NCBI GenBank assembly: GCA_019242065.1
Contig: JAFAWJ010001142.1
Coordinates: 1-9,744, forward strand
Length of the DNA: 9,744 nt
Reading direction: 5' to 3'
From: Chloroflexota bacterium
GTDB lineage: Bacteria; Chloroflexota; UBA6077; CF-72
The first letter of the stretch is position 1. The number at the start of each line of letters is the position of its first letter. The position numbers and the translations under genes are program-made. This document shows, one piece after another, positions 1 through 6,984 of this stretch. The notes below the pieces were generated by a model. The model worked only from the letters and a program-made list of their open reading frames with translations, had not been told where the DNA came from and searched no databases.

Positions 1-313
1 GCCGCTGGGTGATCTTCGCCATACTCGCGTTTGTTGTCGTCTACGCGTTGATCGCCACAATCCCACTACGACCCGGCAGTCCCATCCAGCAGCTTCTACT
101 GGCCAACGTGTTGCAGGCTACAGTATTCACGTTTGCGCATCTGGACGTCGCCTACACGCCAATGCTCCTGCTGTTTCTGTCGCCATCGTCTTCCCGCTCG
201 GGTTGCTTGCTGGCTTCGTCACGCGCGCAAGCAACAGCGTCTTCGTTCCAGCGATCTTGCATGGCGGGCTGGACATCCTGATCTACCTGGGCTTCCTGGC
301 CAGCATTGTGTGA
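1..313 (+). pseudogene. CPBP (CAAX-type) intramembrane protease, C-terminal fragment, frameshifted
   Basis: This reading has no start in the window and is open to the left edge, so only the C-terminal part of the gene is present. The first reading frame encodes hydrophobic helices and the motif F-T-F-A-H (126-140), which fits the CPBP family second motif FxxxH. Somewhere between about 155 and 181 the coding signal moves to another frame (one base apparently missing). That frame continues with a hydrophobic segment ending in H-G-G-L-D (260-274), which fits the third motif Hxxx(N/D), and stops at TGA 311-313. Members of this family are membrane-embedded, metal-dependent proteases that process prenylated proteins or bacteriocin-type peptides, or act in immunity. 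Because both conserved motifs survive but in different frames, this is either a pseudogene or a sequencing indel. The first motif (EExxxR) would lie outside the window. The uncorrected frame stops at 281. Confidence 0.7.
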
Positions 314-370
314 TGACAGCGCTTCCTGGTAGCCGTACCCTGCGGGGCGGGAAGCCACAAACGTCCTTTG

Positions 371-397
371 TTGAGACACCTGCTTCAGGTGCCTCAA
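371..397. other. Strong hairpin downstream of the CPBP fragment
   Basis: The left arm TTGAGACACCTG (371-382) pairs with CAGGTGCCTCAA (386-397) over 12 positions with a single A-C mismatch and a 3-nt loop. It begins 58 bases after the TGA of the protease fragment. There is no T-run after it on either strand, so it is not a canonical intrinsic terminator. It could be a U-tract-less terminator, an mRNA-stabilising stem or a REP-like element. Confidence 0.45.
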
Positions 398-532
398 AGT
401 GTCGTTCACCATGGGCATTAGTCCAGGTGATCACCACGACTATTAGGCCACCCGCGACTCTTGATTTGTGGGATCAATGTATCCGAGACACGGCGAGCGC
501 CGCTCGTCGTCGTAGTTCCGGGGTGGTCATGT

Positions 533-555
533 GGGAAACCCCGAAGGGGTTATCC
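533..555. other. Short hairpin with GAA loop
   Basis: AACCCC (537-542) pairs perfectly with GGGGTT (546-551) around a GAA loop. The stem extends outward to 533 and 555 across one A-A mismatch. There is no T-run beside it. Its function is unknown; it may be a repeat-type palindrome or part of a lost untranslated region. Confidence 0.35.
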
Positions 556-652
556 AAGCTCTGCGCGCGTTCACGCGTCGATCCAGAACGCGCGGTAGCT
601 GAGCCCGTCTGGACCTCGCGTGGCGCCGTCGTTGCCATCCAGAGCTACTCCG

Positions 653-1019
653 ATGAGGTGGTATCGGCTGGCATGCTGCTGGCCGTGGGTGTGCCTTCGG
701 CGCTGGGCCCACCAGGAGTGCACGACTGGCTCTTCCGCGGGCAACACTCGCACCTGCATCAACGCTTACTACCGCAATGGCGCGATCGCGACCGCGACTG
801 TGCTTCACTCGGCGCCAACGCTGCGGGTGTCCGTTGGCTCGATCAACAACCAGTGCGCCAACTGCACATACGCCAAGACCGTCTATTCGACACAGACGAT
901 CAGCGCCTCGCTCAACGGACCCTGCCCTAAACCACTACTACTGCGTCAACACGTTCCGTCTCATTCCAACGGCCACCAAGTCCCAGATCGGCCACCTGTG
1001 TAGCGACGACAACTCCTGA
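653..1019 (+). pseudogene. Remains of a small cysteine-rich exported protein, frameshifted
   Basis: The clearest coding stretch runs from about 743 to 928 in one frame. It contains CINAYYRNG, then a beta-like Ser/Thr/Val-rich stretch with CANC, and ends at NGPCP. One extra base near 929-931 moves the sense to another frame, which continues NHYYCVNTF and ends CSDDNS with TGA 1017-1019. Upstream, the ATG at 653 gives MRWYRLA. A different frame then gives the hydrophobic MLLAVGVPSALG, and the original frame resumes at about 713 with QECTTGSS. Stitched together, this would be roughly 120 residues with an N-terminal signal peptide and several cysteines, suggesting an exported disulfide-bonded protein. 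I do not recognise the family. Three indels are needed, two of them compensating, so the gene is probably dead. The signal-peptide part is weaker than the 743-1019 part. Confidence 0.4.
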
Positions 1020-1061
1020 GCGGCGACTCCGCGCTGGCTGAATTGGTACAGGTGATTAGCG

Positions 1062-1197
1062 CCACCGTGTTCTCGAACTGACCGCCAGTTTCGCAACCGC
1101 GAACTCCACGAAAACGCCGCTACGCGCCGTTGAGTCGAAGTACAGCGGCCTCCGGGCTGTTCAGTTCGCTTCGCGGGAGTTCGAGAAAACACGGTGG
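1062..1197. repeat. Nested inverted repeats overlapping the start of the ATP-grasp gene
   Basis: The outer arms are CCACCGTGTTCTCGAACT (1062-1079) and AGTTCGAGAAAACACGGTGG (1178-1197). They are reverse complements except for two extra bases in the right arm. Inside, and in collinear order, CCGCGAA (1097-1103) pairs with TTCGCGG (1170-1176), and GCCGCT (1116-1121) pairs with AGCGGC (1144-1149). AGTTCG-type hexamers occur about five times in alternating orientation. The whole could fold as one long imperfect hairpin of about 136 nt. The right arm contains the GTG start codon (1194-1196) and the weak ribosome-binding region of the ATP-grasp gene, so folding would hide the start. Alternatives are a small non-autonomous mobile element (MITE-like) or an operator array. 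I saw no target-site duplication. Confidence 0.5.
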
Positions 1198-2402
1198 TCT
1201 TCGTCACTGATGCGCTGCTGCGCAAATGCGTGGTCGTTTGCCATGCGCTGAGTACACGCGGAATCGATGTCGCCATCGGCGACACGACGCGGTTGTCGCC
1301 AGGCTTTTTCTCGCGCCACGGGCGCCGCTATCTGGTGTATCCACCACCCGACGAGGCGCCGGAAGCCTTCGTCGAAGCCCTGATCACCTATCTTCGACGG
1401 CGCCCTCACGCCATGCTGCTGCCCGTCGACGATGCCACGATCGCCGTCTCCGCGCGATTTCGCGATGACCTCGAACGCGTCACTCGCGTGCCGCTGCCCC
1501 GGACCGACCAGTTGCAATACGGGCTCGACAAAGCGCCACTCATGCAACTGGCGTCCAGGCTCGGCATTCCTCATCCGCGAACCGTGCTACCCGCGAGTCT
1601 GGAGGAGGTGCTGCCGCTCAGCCGCGGGTTGCGCTTTCCACTGGTTGTCAAACCCCGCGCCAGCTCGGCTGGACGTGGCATCGCCTACGTCGCCGCACGT
1701 GAGGACCTCGTCGGGGCGTGGGAAGTCGCGCATGGGGCCTACCCGCTGCCGATGGTGCAGGAGTGCGTGCCCAACGGTCGCAAGTTCGGCGTCGGCTTGC
1801 TGATGGACCACAACGGACGGTGTGTCGCGTCGTTCGTCCAGGAGGAGCTTCGCCACTTTCCACTCCGCGACGGTATGAGCACGCTCCAGGTGAGCGTCCT
1901 CCGGCCGGACCTGGTGGAGCGCGCGGTCAGTCTCCTCCGCACCATCGGATGGCATGGACTGGCGGAGGTGGAGTTCATGGAACACCCGGACACAGGAGAA
2001 ATGCTGTTGCTCGAAGTGAATCCACGCATCTGGGCGTCTATCCAGCTTGCGGTGACCTGTGGAGTCAACTTTCCGTACCTCCTGCATCAGCTCGCCACTG
2101 GTCGACCGTTCGAGGAGGCCCACACGTATGTTGTGGGTCGCCAGTGCCGCTGGCTGCTGCCGGGCGACATCCTCCACTTCCTGGCCAACTCCGATCGCAT
2201 GCGCATGCAGCCGTCGTTCTTCGAGTTTTCAGGGCGTGAGACGGTCTATGACGGTCTGTATCGCGACGACCTGGGCGCGACGTTCGGGGTGCTCGTGTCG
2301 TCGGCGCACTATCTGTTCGACCCGCAGATGTGGCGGATGCTCTTGCGCGGCCGACCAGCCACGCAGTTTGGGCAGCGCTCCAGTACGGCGGTCGCGGCGT
2401 AG
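1194..2402 (+). CDS. ATP-grasp domain protein (carboligase-type, COG3919-like)
   Basis: This 402-residue protein has the ATP-grasp layout. A Rossmann-like N-terminal part starts with the strand VFVTDALLRK and includes MLLPVDDAT at 74-82. A central LDKAPLMQLASRLGIPHP (111-128) follows. The ATP-binding segment is FPLVVKPR with Lys153, followed by the glycine-rich loop SSAGRG (157-162). The metal and catalytic end is LAEVEF (256-261) and LLEVNPRIWAS (272-282), where Glu274 and Asn276 match the usual Mg-binding pair. Such enzymes use ATP to activate a carboxylate as acyl-phosphate and join it to an amine or similar nucleophile; the substrate cannot be read from the sequence. The frame is open back to 1134 with no better start, so GTG 1194 is chosen, with only a weak GAG-rich ribosome site. 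It is the first gene of the plus operon; the next gene starts 2 bases after its TAG. The last ~100 residues are a variable C-terminal domain. Confidence 0.8.
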   Translation: MVFVTDALLRKCVVVCHALSTRGIDVAIGDTTRLSPGFFSRHGRRYLVYPPPDEAPEAFVEALITYLRRRPHAMLLPVDDATIAVSARFRDDLERVTRVPLPRTDQLQYGLDKAPLMQLASRLGIPHPRTVLPASLEEVLPLSRGLRFPLVVKPRASSAGRGIAYVAAREDLVGAWEVAHGAYPLPMVQECVPNGRKFGVGLLMDHNGRCVASFVQEELRHFPLRDGMSTLQVSVLRPDLVERAVSLLRTIGWHGLAEVEFMEHPDTGEMLLLEVNPRIWASIQLAVTCGVNFPYLLHQLATGRPFEEAHTYVVGRQCRWLLPGDILHFLANSDRMRMQPSFFEFSGRETVYDGLYRDDLGATFGVLVSSAHYLFDPQMWRMLLRGRPATQFGQRSSTAVAA

Positions 2403-2404
2403 TC

Positions 2405-3463
2405 ATGCGCGCAACGAGAACGTTCTTTGCGCAATCGATCCACGAGCTCGACGAGCACACGTGGGACCTCATCGCGGGCAAGGAGCTGATGATGTCTCAC
2501 CGCTGGCACCGCGTGATGGAGGCGTGCCGCCGACGCTACCGACCGCGCTACGCGTTCGTCGAGGATGCACGGGGTCCCCTCGCCATCGCCGCGACGGCCG
2601 CGGCCACCCCGGTCACGCTGCCGGGGGGCTGGCGCGATCGCCTCGCCGCGGCGCTGACGTTGACTTTTGGCGCGCCGTTTTCCTCGAGCGTCAGCGGAAT
2701 CGCCGTACGCCCAGACACCCCGCTGGCCACCGCGCTGCCCGAGATCGAGGTCGCGTTGCGCGGCCTGTGCTGGCGTGAACGTCGCCCACTGGTCGGCGTG
2801 GCCAACGTTGCCGCGCACGACCTCACGACCTTTCGGGCACGCGGGTTCGTGCCAGTACCTCGACCGGCCACCATGGTGCTCGACCTGGGCGGCGCCACGT
2901 ACGACAGCTACGTTGGCGGGCTGCGAAAGGAGGACCGGAGCGAGCTTCGGCGCGCCCGCCGTCGCGCCGAAGAGCACGCCGTGAGGCTCCGCCGCGCGCC
3001 GGTTCGCGAGACCGGCGAAGACGTCTATTCGCTGTTGGCCGAGGTCTGGGCCCACCACGGCATCTCTGCCGATCAGTTGCCGATCGACGACCAGGTCTTC
3101 CCGGCGCTGCGTCGAGAAATGCCGGACGACACGTATGTCATCTCGGGCTCGTTGGGCGAGCAGCTTGCTGGTTTCGTTGTGTGCTTCGCCCAGCGTGACG
3201 CGCTCCTGGCGCCAATGATTGGTCTTCGCTACCAGCTTTCGATGCCGAGCTGTCTGTACGCGGTGTTGATCGACGAAGTGGTCCGTCTGGGCCTGCGCCT
3301 CCAGCTGCCCCGGATCTACCTGGGCATCGGCAACGAGCGGCAGAAACGCCGACATGGATTCCTGCCGCAGCCGCGCTGGGCGTGCATCCGAGCACCGTTC
3401 GGTCCTGTCAACGTCGCACTGGAGGCCGCCGCGGCTCGCGTGTCGGCCTCCCCAAGTATCTGA
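2405..3463 (+). CDS. FemAB-like / GNAT acyltransferase (Acetyltransf_6 type), copy 1
   Basis: The 352-residue product resembles double-GNAT, FemAB-like proteins of the Acetyltransf_6 group. The N-terminal half has the W-rich entry motif SHRWHRVMEACRRRYRPRY (31-49). A linker carries a basic helix after TYDSYVGGLRKEDRSELRRA (165-184). The C-terminal GNAT half has the strand pair YVISGSLGEQLAGFVVC (244-260) and the closing motif YLGIGNERQKRRHGFLPQ (305-322). No canonical Q/RxxGxG/A acetyl-CoA loop is visible, as is common in this branch. The reaction is probably acyl or aminoacyl transfer to an amine on a glycan or peptide; the substrate is unknown. ATG 2405 is chosen because it sits 2 bases after the ATP-grasp stop; an upstream in-frame start at 2330 would overlap that gene by 73 bases with unrelated sequence. 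It is paralogous to the minus-strand gene at 5863-6984. Confidence 0.75.
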   Translation: MRATRTFFAQSIHELDEHTWDLIAGKELMMSHRWHRVMEACRRRYRPRYAFVEDARGPLAIAATAAATPVTLPGGWRDRLAAALTLTFGAPFSSSVSGIAVRPDTPLATALPEIEVALRGLCWRERRPLVGVANVAAHDLTTFRARGFVPVPRPATMVLDLGGATYDSYVGGLRKEDRSELRRARRRAEEHAVRLRRAPVRETGEDVYSLLAEVWAHHGISADQLPIDDQVFPALRREMPDDTYVISGSLGEQLAGFVVCFAQRDALLAPMIGLRYQLSMPSCLYAVLIDEVVRLGLRLQLPRIYLGIGNERQKRRHGFLPQPRWACIRAPFGPVNVALEAAAARVSASPSI

Positions 3464-3472
3464 AGCCAACCT

Positions 3473-3476
3473 GGAG
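3473..3476 (+). promoter_or_regulatory. Ribosome-binding site of the carbamoyltransferase
   Basis: GGAG lies 7 bases before ATG 3484. It fixes the start within a frame that is open as far back as 3382 and is one of the clearest Shine-Dalgarno sequences in the window. Confidence 0.7.
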
Positions 3477-3483
3477 ACCCCGA

Positions 3484-5277
3484 ATGTACATTCTTGGAAT
3501 CAGCCGCCATCACGATTCTGCCGCTGCGCTTTTGAAGGATGGAGAGATCCTGGCCTTTGCCGAAGAGGAGCGCTTCAATCGCAAAAAGCACTTCGGTGGT
3601 TTTCCCGCTCTCGCAATTCAGTACTGTCTGCGCGAAGCAGGAATCACGCTCGGCGACGTCGATCACGTGGCCTATTTCTGGCAGCGATGGGCGGAGCTTG
3701 GCGCTGGCCTCAAACACTTCGTGCGCTATGCTCCGGGGACGTTCGGCGTCTTGAAGCAAGCGCGTCGAACAGCCCAGAGCGGGTCGAAAGGCTTGCTGGC
3801 GACGCTGGAGTCCGATGGGGAGCAGCGCGACCCGGATGACTACGATGTGGGTGGCGCGCTGCTTCTGCACCTCACGCGGACCTTCACACTCAAACAGACC
3901 CTGCGGCAGGCGCTCGACTACCGCGGCCCGATCGACGCGCGCATACACCTGGTCGACCACCACCTGTCGCACGCCGCGAGTGCTTTCTTTCCCTCGTCAT
4001 TCGAGCAAGCCGCCATTTTCAGCGTCGACGGGCTCGGCAGCGACGGGACCTGTACGCTGCTCGGCGTCGGCCGCGGCAACCGCATCGAGGAGCTGCGACG
4101 GGTGAAGTTCCCACACTCTCTTGGCGCGCTGTACTCCACGGTCACGGGCTATCTCGGGTTCTACGCGACGCGGGACGAAGGCAAGGTGATGGGTCTGGCT
4201 CCGTACGGTACCGATCGCTATGTCGAGCAATTTCGCGATATCGTGCGCCTCGGGCCTGACGGGACCTACGAGCTCGACCTCAGCTGGTTTCAGCATCACT
4301 TGACTGGCAAGCACCACGTCTCGCAAAAGTTCATCGACACATTCGGCCCCGCCCGACCACGCACGCGTGGCCCGATCGACCAGCACTACGCCGACATTGC
4401 CTATGCGCTGCAGGACACGCTGGAGCGGACCGGGTTACACGTGGCTCGCTGGCTGCACAAGCGGACGGGCCTGGAGCGCGTGTGTTTGACGGGTGGCGTC
4501 GCGCTCAACAGCGTCATGAACGGTCGGATCCTGCTGGAGACGCCATTCAAAGAGTTCTACGCTCCGCCGGCGGCCTCGGATGCTGGGACGGCGCTCGGCG
4601 CGGCGTTGTACGTCCAATCCAACGTGCTGGATCTGCCCAGACCCTCCGGCGACTACGTGTTCCTGGGGCCCGCCTTCGACGAGCGGCAAATCGAAGCGGC
4701 ACTTTCGCAGAGCGGCGTCAGCTACACGCGACCGCCGTCCATCACCAGCCACGCCGCCGAGCAGGTCGCCGCGGGCAAGATTGTCGGCTGGTTTCAGGGA
4801 CGCATGGAGTGTGGTCCGCGGGCCCTTGGCAACCGGTCCATCCTGGCAGACCCGCGTGACCCCACGTCGAAAGCTCGACTCAACGAGAAGATCAAGCATC
4901 GCGAACCATTCCGTCCCTTCGCTCCGTCGGTCCTGCTCGAGCACTCCAGCGACTATTTCGCCAGCGGCTATCCCTCCCCGGTGATGCTGCTGGTGTTCGA
5001 CGTCCTCGACGGCCGACGTGACGAAGTGCCCGCCATTACTCACGTCGATGGCTCCGCGCGAGTCCAGACGGTGTCGCGTGACGAGAACCCGCTGTACTGG
5101 GAATTGATTCGGTCTTTTCACCAGATCACCGGCGTGCCCATGGTGGTCAATACGTCCTTCAATGATAATGAGGAGCCGATCGTCTGTTCTCCACAGGATG
5201 CGATCAGGTGTTTTCACAAAACCGATCTGGATGGACTCGCGCTGGGACCGTTCTGGGTCGACCGGACGGCATGCTGA
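3484..5277 (+). CDS. Carbamoyltransferase, NodU/TobZ family
   Basis: The 597-residue protein has the usual family length and both expected domains. The N-terminal Kae1-like domain opens with ILGISRHHDSAAALLKDG (3-20) and AEEERFNRKKH (26-36). VDHHLSHAASAFF (157-169) provides the HxxxH metal ligands (His159, His163), VDGLGSDG (181-188) a conserved Asp, and CLTGGVALNS (334-343) and PPAASDAGTALGAAL (361-375) the ATP and metal site. The C-terminal domain carries GRMECGPRALGNRSILADPR (439-458) and VVNTSFNDNEEPIV (554-567). Family members transfer the carbamoyl group of carbamoyl phosphate, via carbamoyl-adenylate, to a hydroxyl of a sugar or antibiotic (NodU on Nod factor, TobZ on tobramycin). All key residues I could check are present, so it should be active in the cytoplasm. 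It starts 20 bases after the acyltransferase gene, and its stop overlaps the start of the next gene. The acceptor is unknown. Confidence 0.92.
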   Translation: MYILGISRHHDSAAALLKDGEILAFAEEERFNRKKHFGGFPALAIQYCLREAGITLGDVDHVAYFWQRWAELGAGLKHFVRYAPGTFGVLKQARRTAQSGSKGLLATLESDGEQRDPDDYDVGGALLLHLTRTFTLKQTLRQALDYRGPIDARIHLVDHHLSHAASAFFPSSFEQAAIFSVDGLGSDGTCTLLGVGRGNRIEELRRVKFPHSLGALYSTVTGYLGFYATRDEGKVMGLAPYGTDRYVEQFRDIVRLGPDGTYELDLSWFQHHLTGKHHVSQKFIDTFGPARPRTRGPIDQHYADIAYALQDTLERTGLHVARWLHKRTGLERVCLTGGVALNSVMNGRILLETPFKEFYAPPAASDAGTALGAALYVQSNVLDLPRPSGDYVFLGPAFDERQIEAALSQSGVSYTRPPSITSHAAEQVAAGKIVGWFQGRMECGPRALGNRSILADPRDPTSKARLNEKIKHREPFRPFAPSVLLEHSSDYFASGYPSPVMLLVFDVLDGRRDEVPAITHVDGSARVQTVSRDENPLYWELIRSFHQITGVPMVVNTSFNDNEEPIVCSPQDAIRCFHKTDLDGLALGPFWVDRTAC

Positions 5278-5999
5278 CTCGAAATTGGGGCGAAGCGCTC
5301 TGGCTGCTCCCAGCGACGGTTGGCGCCGCTTTGACCGTACTGATCATGGCCGTGCTGCCCCCGGACCGGACCCTGCACAGCGTCGCCGATTTCGCCTTCA
5401 AGATCAGTCCGGTGCTGTTCGCCGTGGTCGCGATTGCGCTCTTGCCGCGAAATCGCGCCTGGGCGCCGTTCGCCGTGCTCCTGGGGTGCGCCCTGTTCCT
5501 GGGCCTGGTCGACTCCGCCTCGTTCGTCCAGGTCTCACAACTCGTCGACGCGGCGCTGGCCAATTCGGCGCAGGCGCAGTTTGCCTCCTACTATCGCTTC
5601 TCGACGTTCGTCGACGCGTTCGTCATACTGTTCGGGCTGCTCGCCTACCGCGTCGGAGGCGCAACCACGGAGCGCGTGCTCCGGCTTGGCGTGGCGGCGA
5701 CCTGTCTGCTGGTGTCAGGTCTGAACGACCTGACGATGTGGGCAATGTACCCGTGGCCGGCTGGCGTGCGACCCGACGTTTTCGACTGGGCGTCGCACGT
5801 TTCGATCTTCATCGGCCGGCCACCCCACCTGGTGGATATGCTCGTATTCCTGCTGGTGCACGTCAGCCTGGCAGCGCTGGTGCTGATCCTGCCGTTGCCG
5901 AAGAATAGGTGGGGTCAATGGCGGCACGTCCAGCTACCAGTTGCGCGGCGGCACCCACCAGTGACGCTGGAATCGGCGCCAGCACCGCGAGAGCACTGA
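5271..5999 (+). CDS. Six-helix membrane protein of unknown family
   Basis: The product has 242 residues and about six predicted membrane helices, near residues 10-30, 41-59, 65-85, 111-128, 135-160 and 185-208. Visible conserved-looking stretches are SGLNDLTMWAMYPWP (149-163) and the loop DWASHVSIFIGRPPHLVDM (172-190), which carries two histidines and acidic residues. I do not recognise a family. ATG 5271 overlaps the TGA of the carbamoyltransferase, so the two are translationally coupled and their products are likely needed together. Longer in-frame starts at or after 5208 would add only sequence buried in that gene. The last 45 residues overlap the 3' end of the opposing acyltransferase gene, and the tail after residue 210 is polar, Pro/Arg-rich and probably dispensable. 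Possible roles are an anchor, a transporter helper or a membrane-bound modifying enzyme; none is shown by the sequence. Confidence 0.65.
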   Translation: MLTRNWGEALWLLPATVGAALTVLIMAVLPPDRTLHSVADFAFKISPVLFAVVAIALLPRNRAWAPFAVLLGCALFLGLVDSASFVQVSQLVDAALANSAQAQFASYYRFSTFVDAFVILFGLLAYRVGGATTERVLRLGVAATCLLVSGLNDLTMWAMYPWPAGVRPDVFDWASHVSIFIGRPPHLVDMLVFLLVHVSLAALVLILPLPKNRWGQWRHVQLPVARRHPPVTLESAPAPREH

Positions 6000-6984
6000 T
6001 CCGCTCGGAGGCCACGGCGCCGAAGTCCGCTTTCGTGTCGGACGCCGTCGGCCCGAGCGACAGCGTCCGCACCCCAAGCGCGATGGCGAGTTGAACAATT
6101 CGGAAGATCAGCAGACGGTACGTCGAAGTTCCCCACGACCGCGCGTAGTCCAGTCCGAGCCATCTGGCGACCAGCGTGTCTGCTTCTCGCAGCGCGACGG
6201 CGCAGCCGATGACCTCGCCGTCGCGCCACGCGGCGACCACTTGCAGATCGTCGCCGCACACGCTATGGGCGCACTCCAGGAAATCGGGGACGTAGACATC
6301 GCGGGTGCCATGGCGCGCCAGCACGCTGCCGATCAACTGTTGGAGGTGTGCCGCGTTTTCGAGCGGTGCGCGCAGGCGTTCCACCGTGACGCCCTCACGT
6401 ATGGAGCGACGCTCCAGTTTCCCGATCTTGCGACGGTCAGATCCAGGCAGTGAAGCAAGGTACTCCTCCGTCGAATCCCACGCGATTGGCAGCAGCATGT
6501 CTGTCTGTCGACCGTACTGTTGAAAGCCGGCAGCGGATAGCGGGATCCATCGAGGGTCGTCCGCCGAGCTCTGGCCGTATGTCACGAACAACGCTCGGTT
6601 GGCGAGCGCCTGGCGCCTGATTGCGGCGAGCAGGCTCGGCACCACGTCGGACGCTCCGGGCCGCGGTGCGACCAGCAACCCGGGGCTCGACGTGACTGGC
6701 GCGGCGCAGCGCACCAGCGGAAAGCAGCGCAGCGCCCAACCGAGGCGGCGCTCGAGCGTCTGGTGTTTGAAGCGCCGCCCAATCGACAGGACTGCCGCGG
6801 CGTCGAGGTGCCCGTCACGACGGGCAAGCACGTAGCGCGGCTCGTAGTCCGCCAGGAGCGCTTCCGCCAGGCGCAACCAGCGGTGGCGCGCGAACGGGTT
6901 GTCGCTACACAGCGCATCCCATGCTTGCGGGTCCACGTCGTCGATCCGCTGGACAACCTCGATGGCAACGCCAGAGATCGCCAT
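5863..6984 (-). CDS. FemAB-like / GNAT acyltransferase (Acetyltransf_6 type), copy 2
   Basis: The 373-residue product is a paralogue of the plus-strand acyltransferase at 2405-3463. FARHRWLRLAEALLADYEPR (31-50) matches its W-rich entry motif, TEEYLASLPGSDRRKIGKLE (172-191) its basic linker helix, and LSLGPTASDTKADFGAV (308-324) its closing GNAT motif. The central strands LQVVAAWRDGEVIGCAVAL (247-265) fit the second GNAT core. The role is probably acyl or aminoacyl transfer to a surface glycan or peptide precursor, substrate unknown. ATG 6984 shares its A with the flippase stop (TGATG), and GGAG at 6995-6992 lies 7 bases upstream; GTG 6987 is the alternative start. The 3' end runs 137 bases into the convergent membrane-protein gene. 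The residues after about 345 are Ala/Ser/Pro-rich and look like a read-through extension rather than part of the fold. Confidence 0.75.
   Translation of the reverse strand: MAISGVAIEVVQRIDDVDPQAWDALCSDNPFARHRWLRLAEALLADYEPRYVLARRDGHLDAAAVLSIGRRFKHQTLERRLGWALRCFPLVRCAAPVTSSPGLLVAPRPGASDVVPSLLAAIRRQALANRALFVTYGQSSADDPRWIPLSAAGFQQYGRQTDMLLPIAWDSTEEYLASLPGSDRRKIGKLERRSIREGVTVERLRAPLENAAHLQQLIGSVLARHGTRDVYVPDFLECAHSVCGDDLQVVAAWRDGEVIGCAVALREADTLVARWLGLDYARSWGTSTYRLLIFRIVQLAIALGVRTLSLGPTASDTKADFGAVASERISALAVLAPIPASLVGAAAQLVAGRAAIDPTYSSATAGSAPALPG

Larger units (their letters stand above)
314..652. other. Non-coding or decayed stretch with two hairpins
   Basis: I see no gene I can support here. Long frames are open on both strands, but their translations are rich in Arg, Ser and Pro and look like frame shadows of GC-rich DNA. 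The stretch holds two clear hairpins, at 371-397 and 533-555, listed separately. It lies between a frameshifted protease fragment and a multiply frameshifted small gene, so it may contain further unrecognisable gene debris. Confidence 0.5.

Noticed and set aside
571..762. A minus-strand peptide with the protein-like stretch GVALDGNDGATRGPDGLSYRAFWIDA.
   Set aside because: It is attractive in composition, but it lies opposite the cysteine-rich remnant region, the frame has no clear start or neighbours, and I recognise no family. It is not strong enough to annotate.
133..930. A long plus-strand open frame of 265 codons across the left flank.
   Set aside because: Its translation is Arg/Ser-rich without recognisable structure, and it runs out of frame across both the protease end and the cysteine-rich remnant. 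A few residues may belong to a frameshifted signal peptide only.
1031..1105. A tRNA gene, suggested by the D-arm-like GGCTGAATTGGTA and a later CAGTTTCG resembling a T arm.
   Set aside because: I could not pair an acceptor stem or anticodon arm around it, and there is no GGTTCGAATCC-type T loop. The bases are better explained by the inverted repeats at 1062-1197.
1062..1197. An integron attC recombination site.
   Set aside because: The required RYYYAAC and GTTRRRY end boxes are not present at the arm ends, and no cassette-like arrangement or integrase is in the window.
2309..3469. A 386-codon minus-strand open frame opposite acyltransferase copy 1.
   Set aside because: It is the mirror of a gene with clear family motifs on the plus strand; its own product is Arg/Gln/Ala-rich with no motif.
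4435..5217. A 260-codon minus-strand open frame inside the carbamoyltransferase.
   Set aside because: The plus strand encodes the conserved C-terminal domain of the carbamoyltransferase here, and the minus frame shows no domain or ribosome site.
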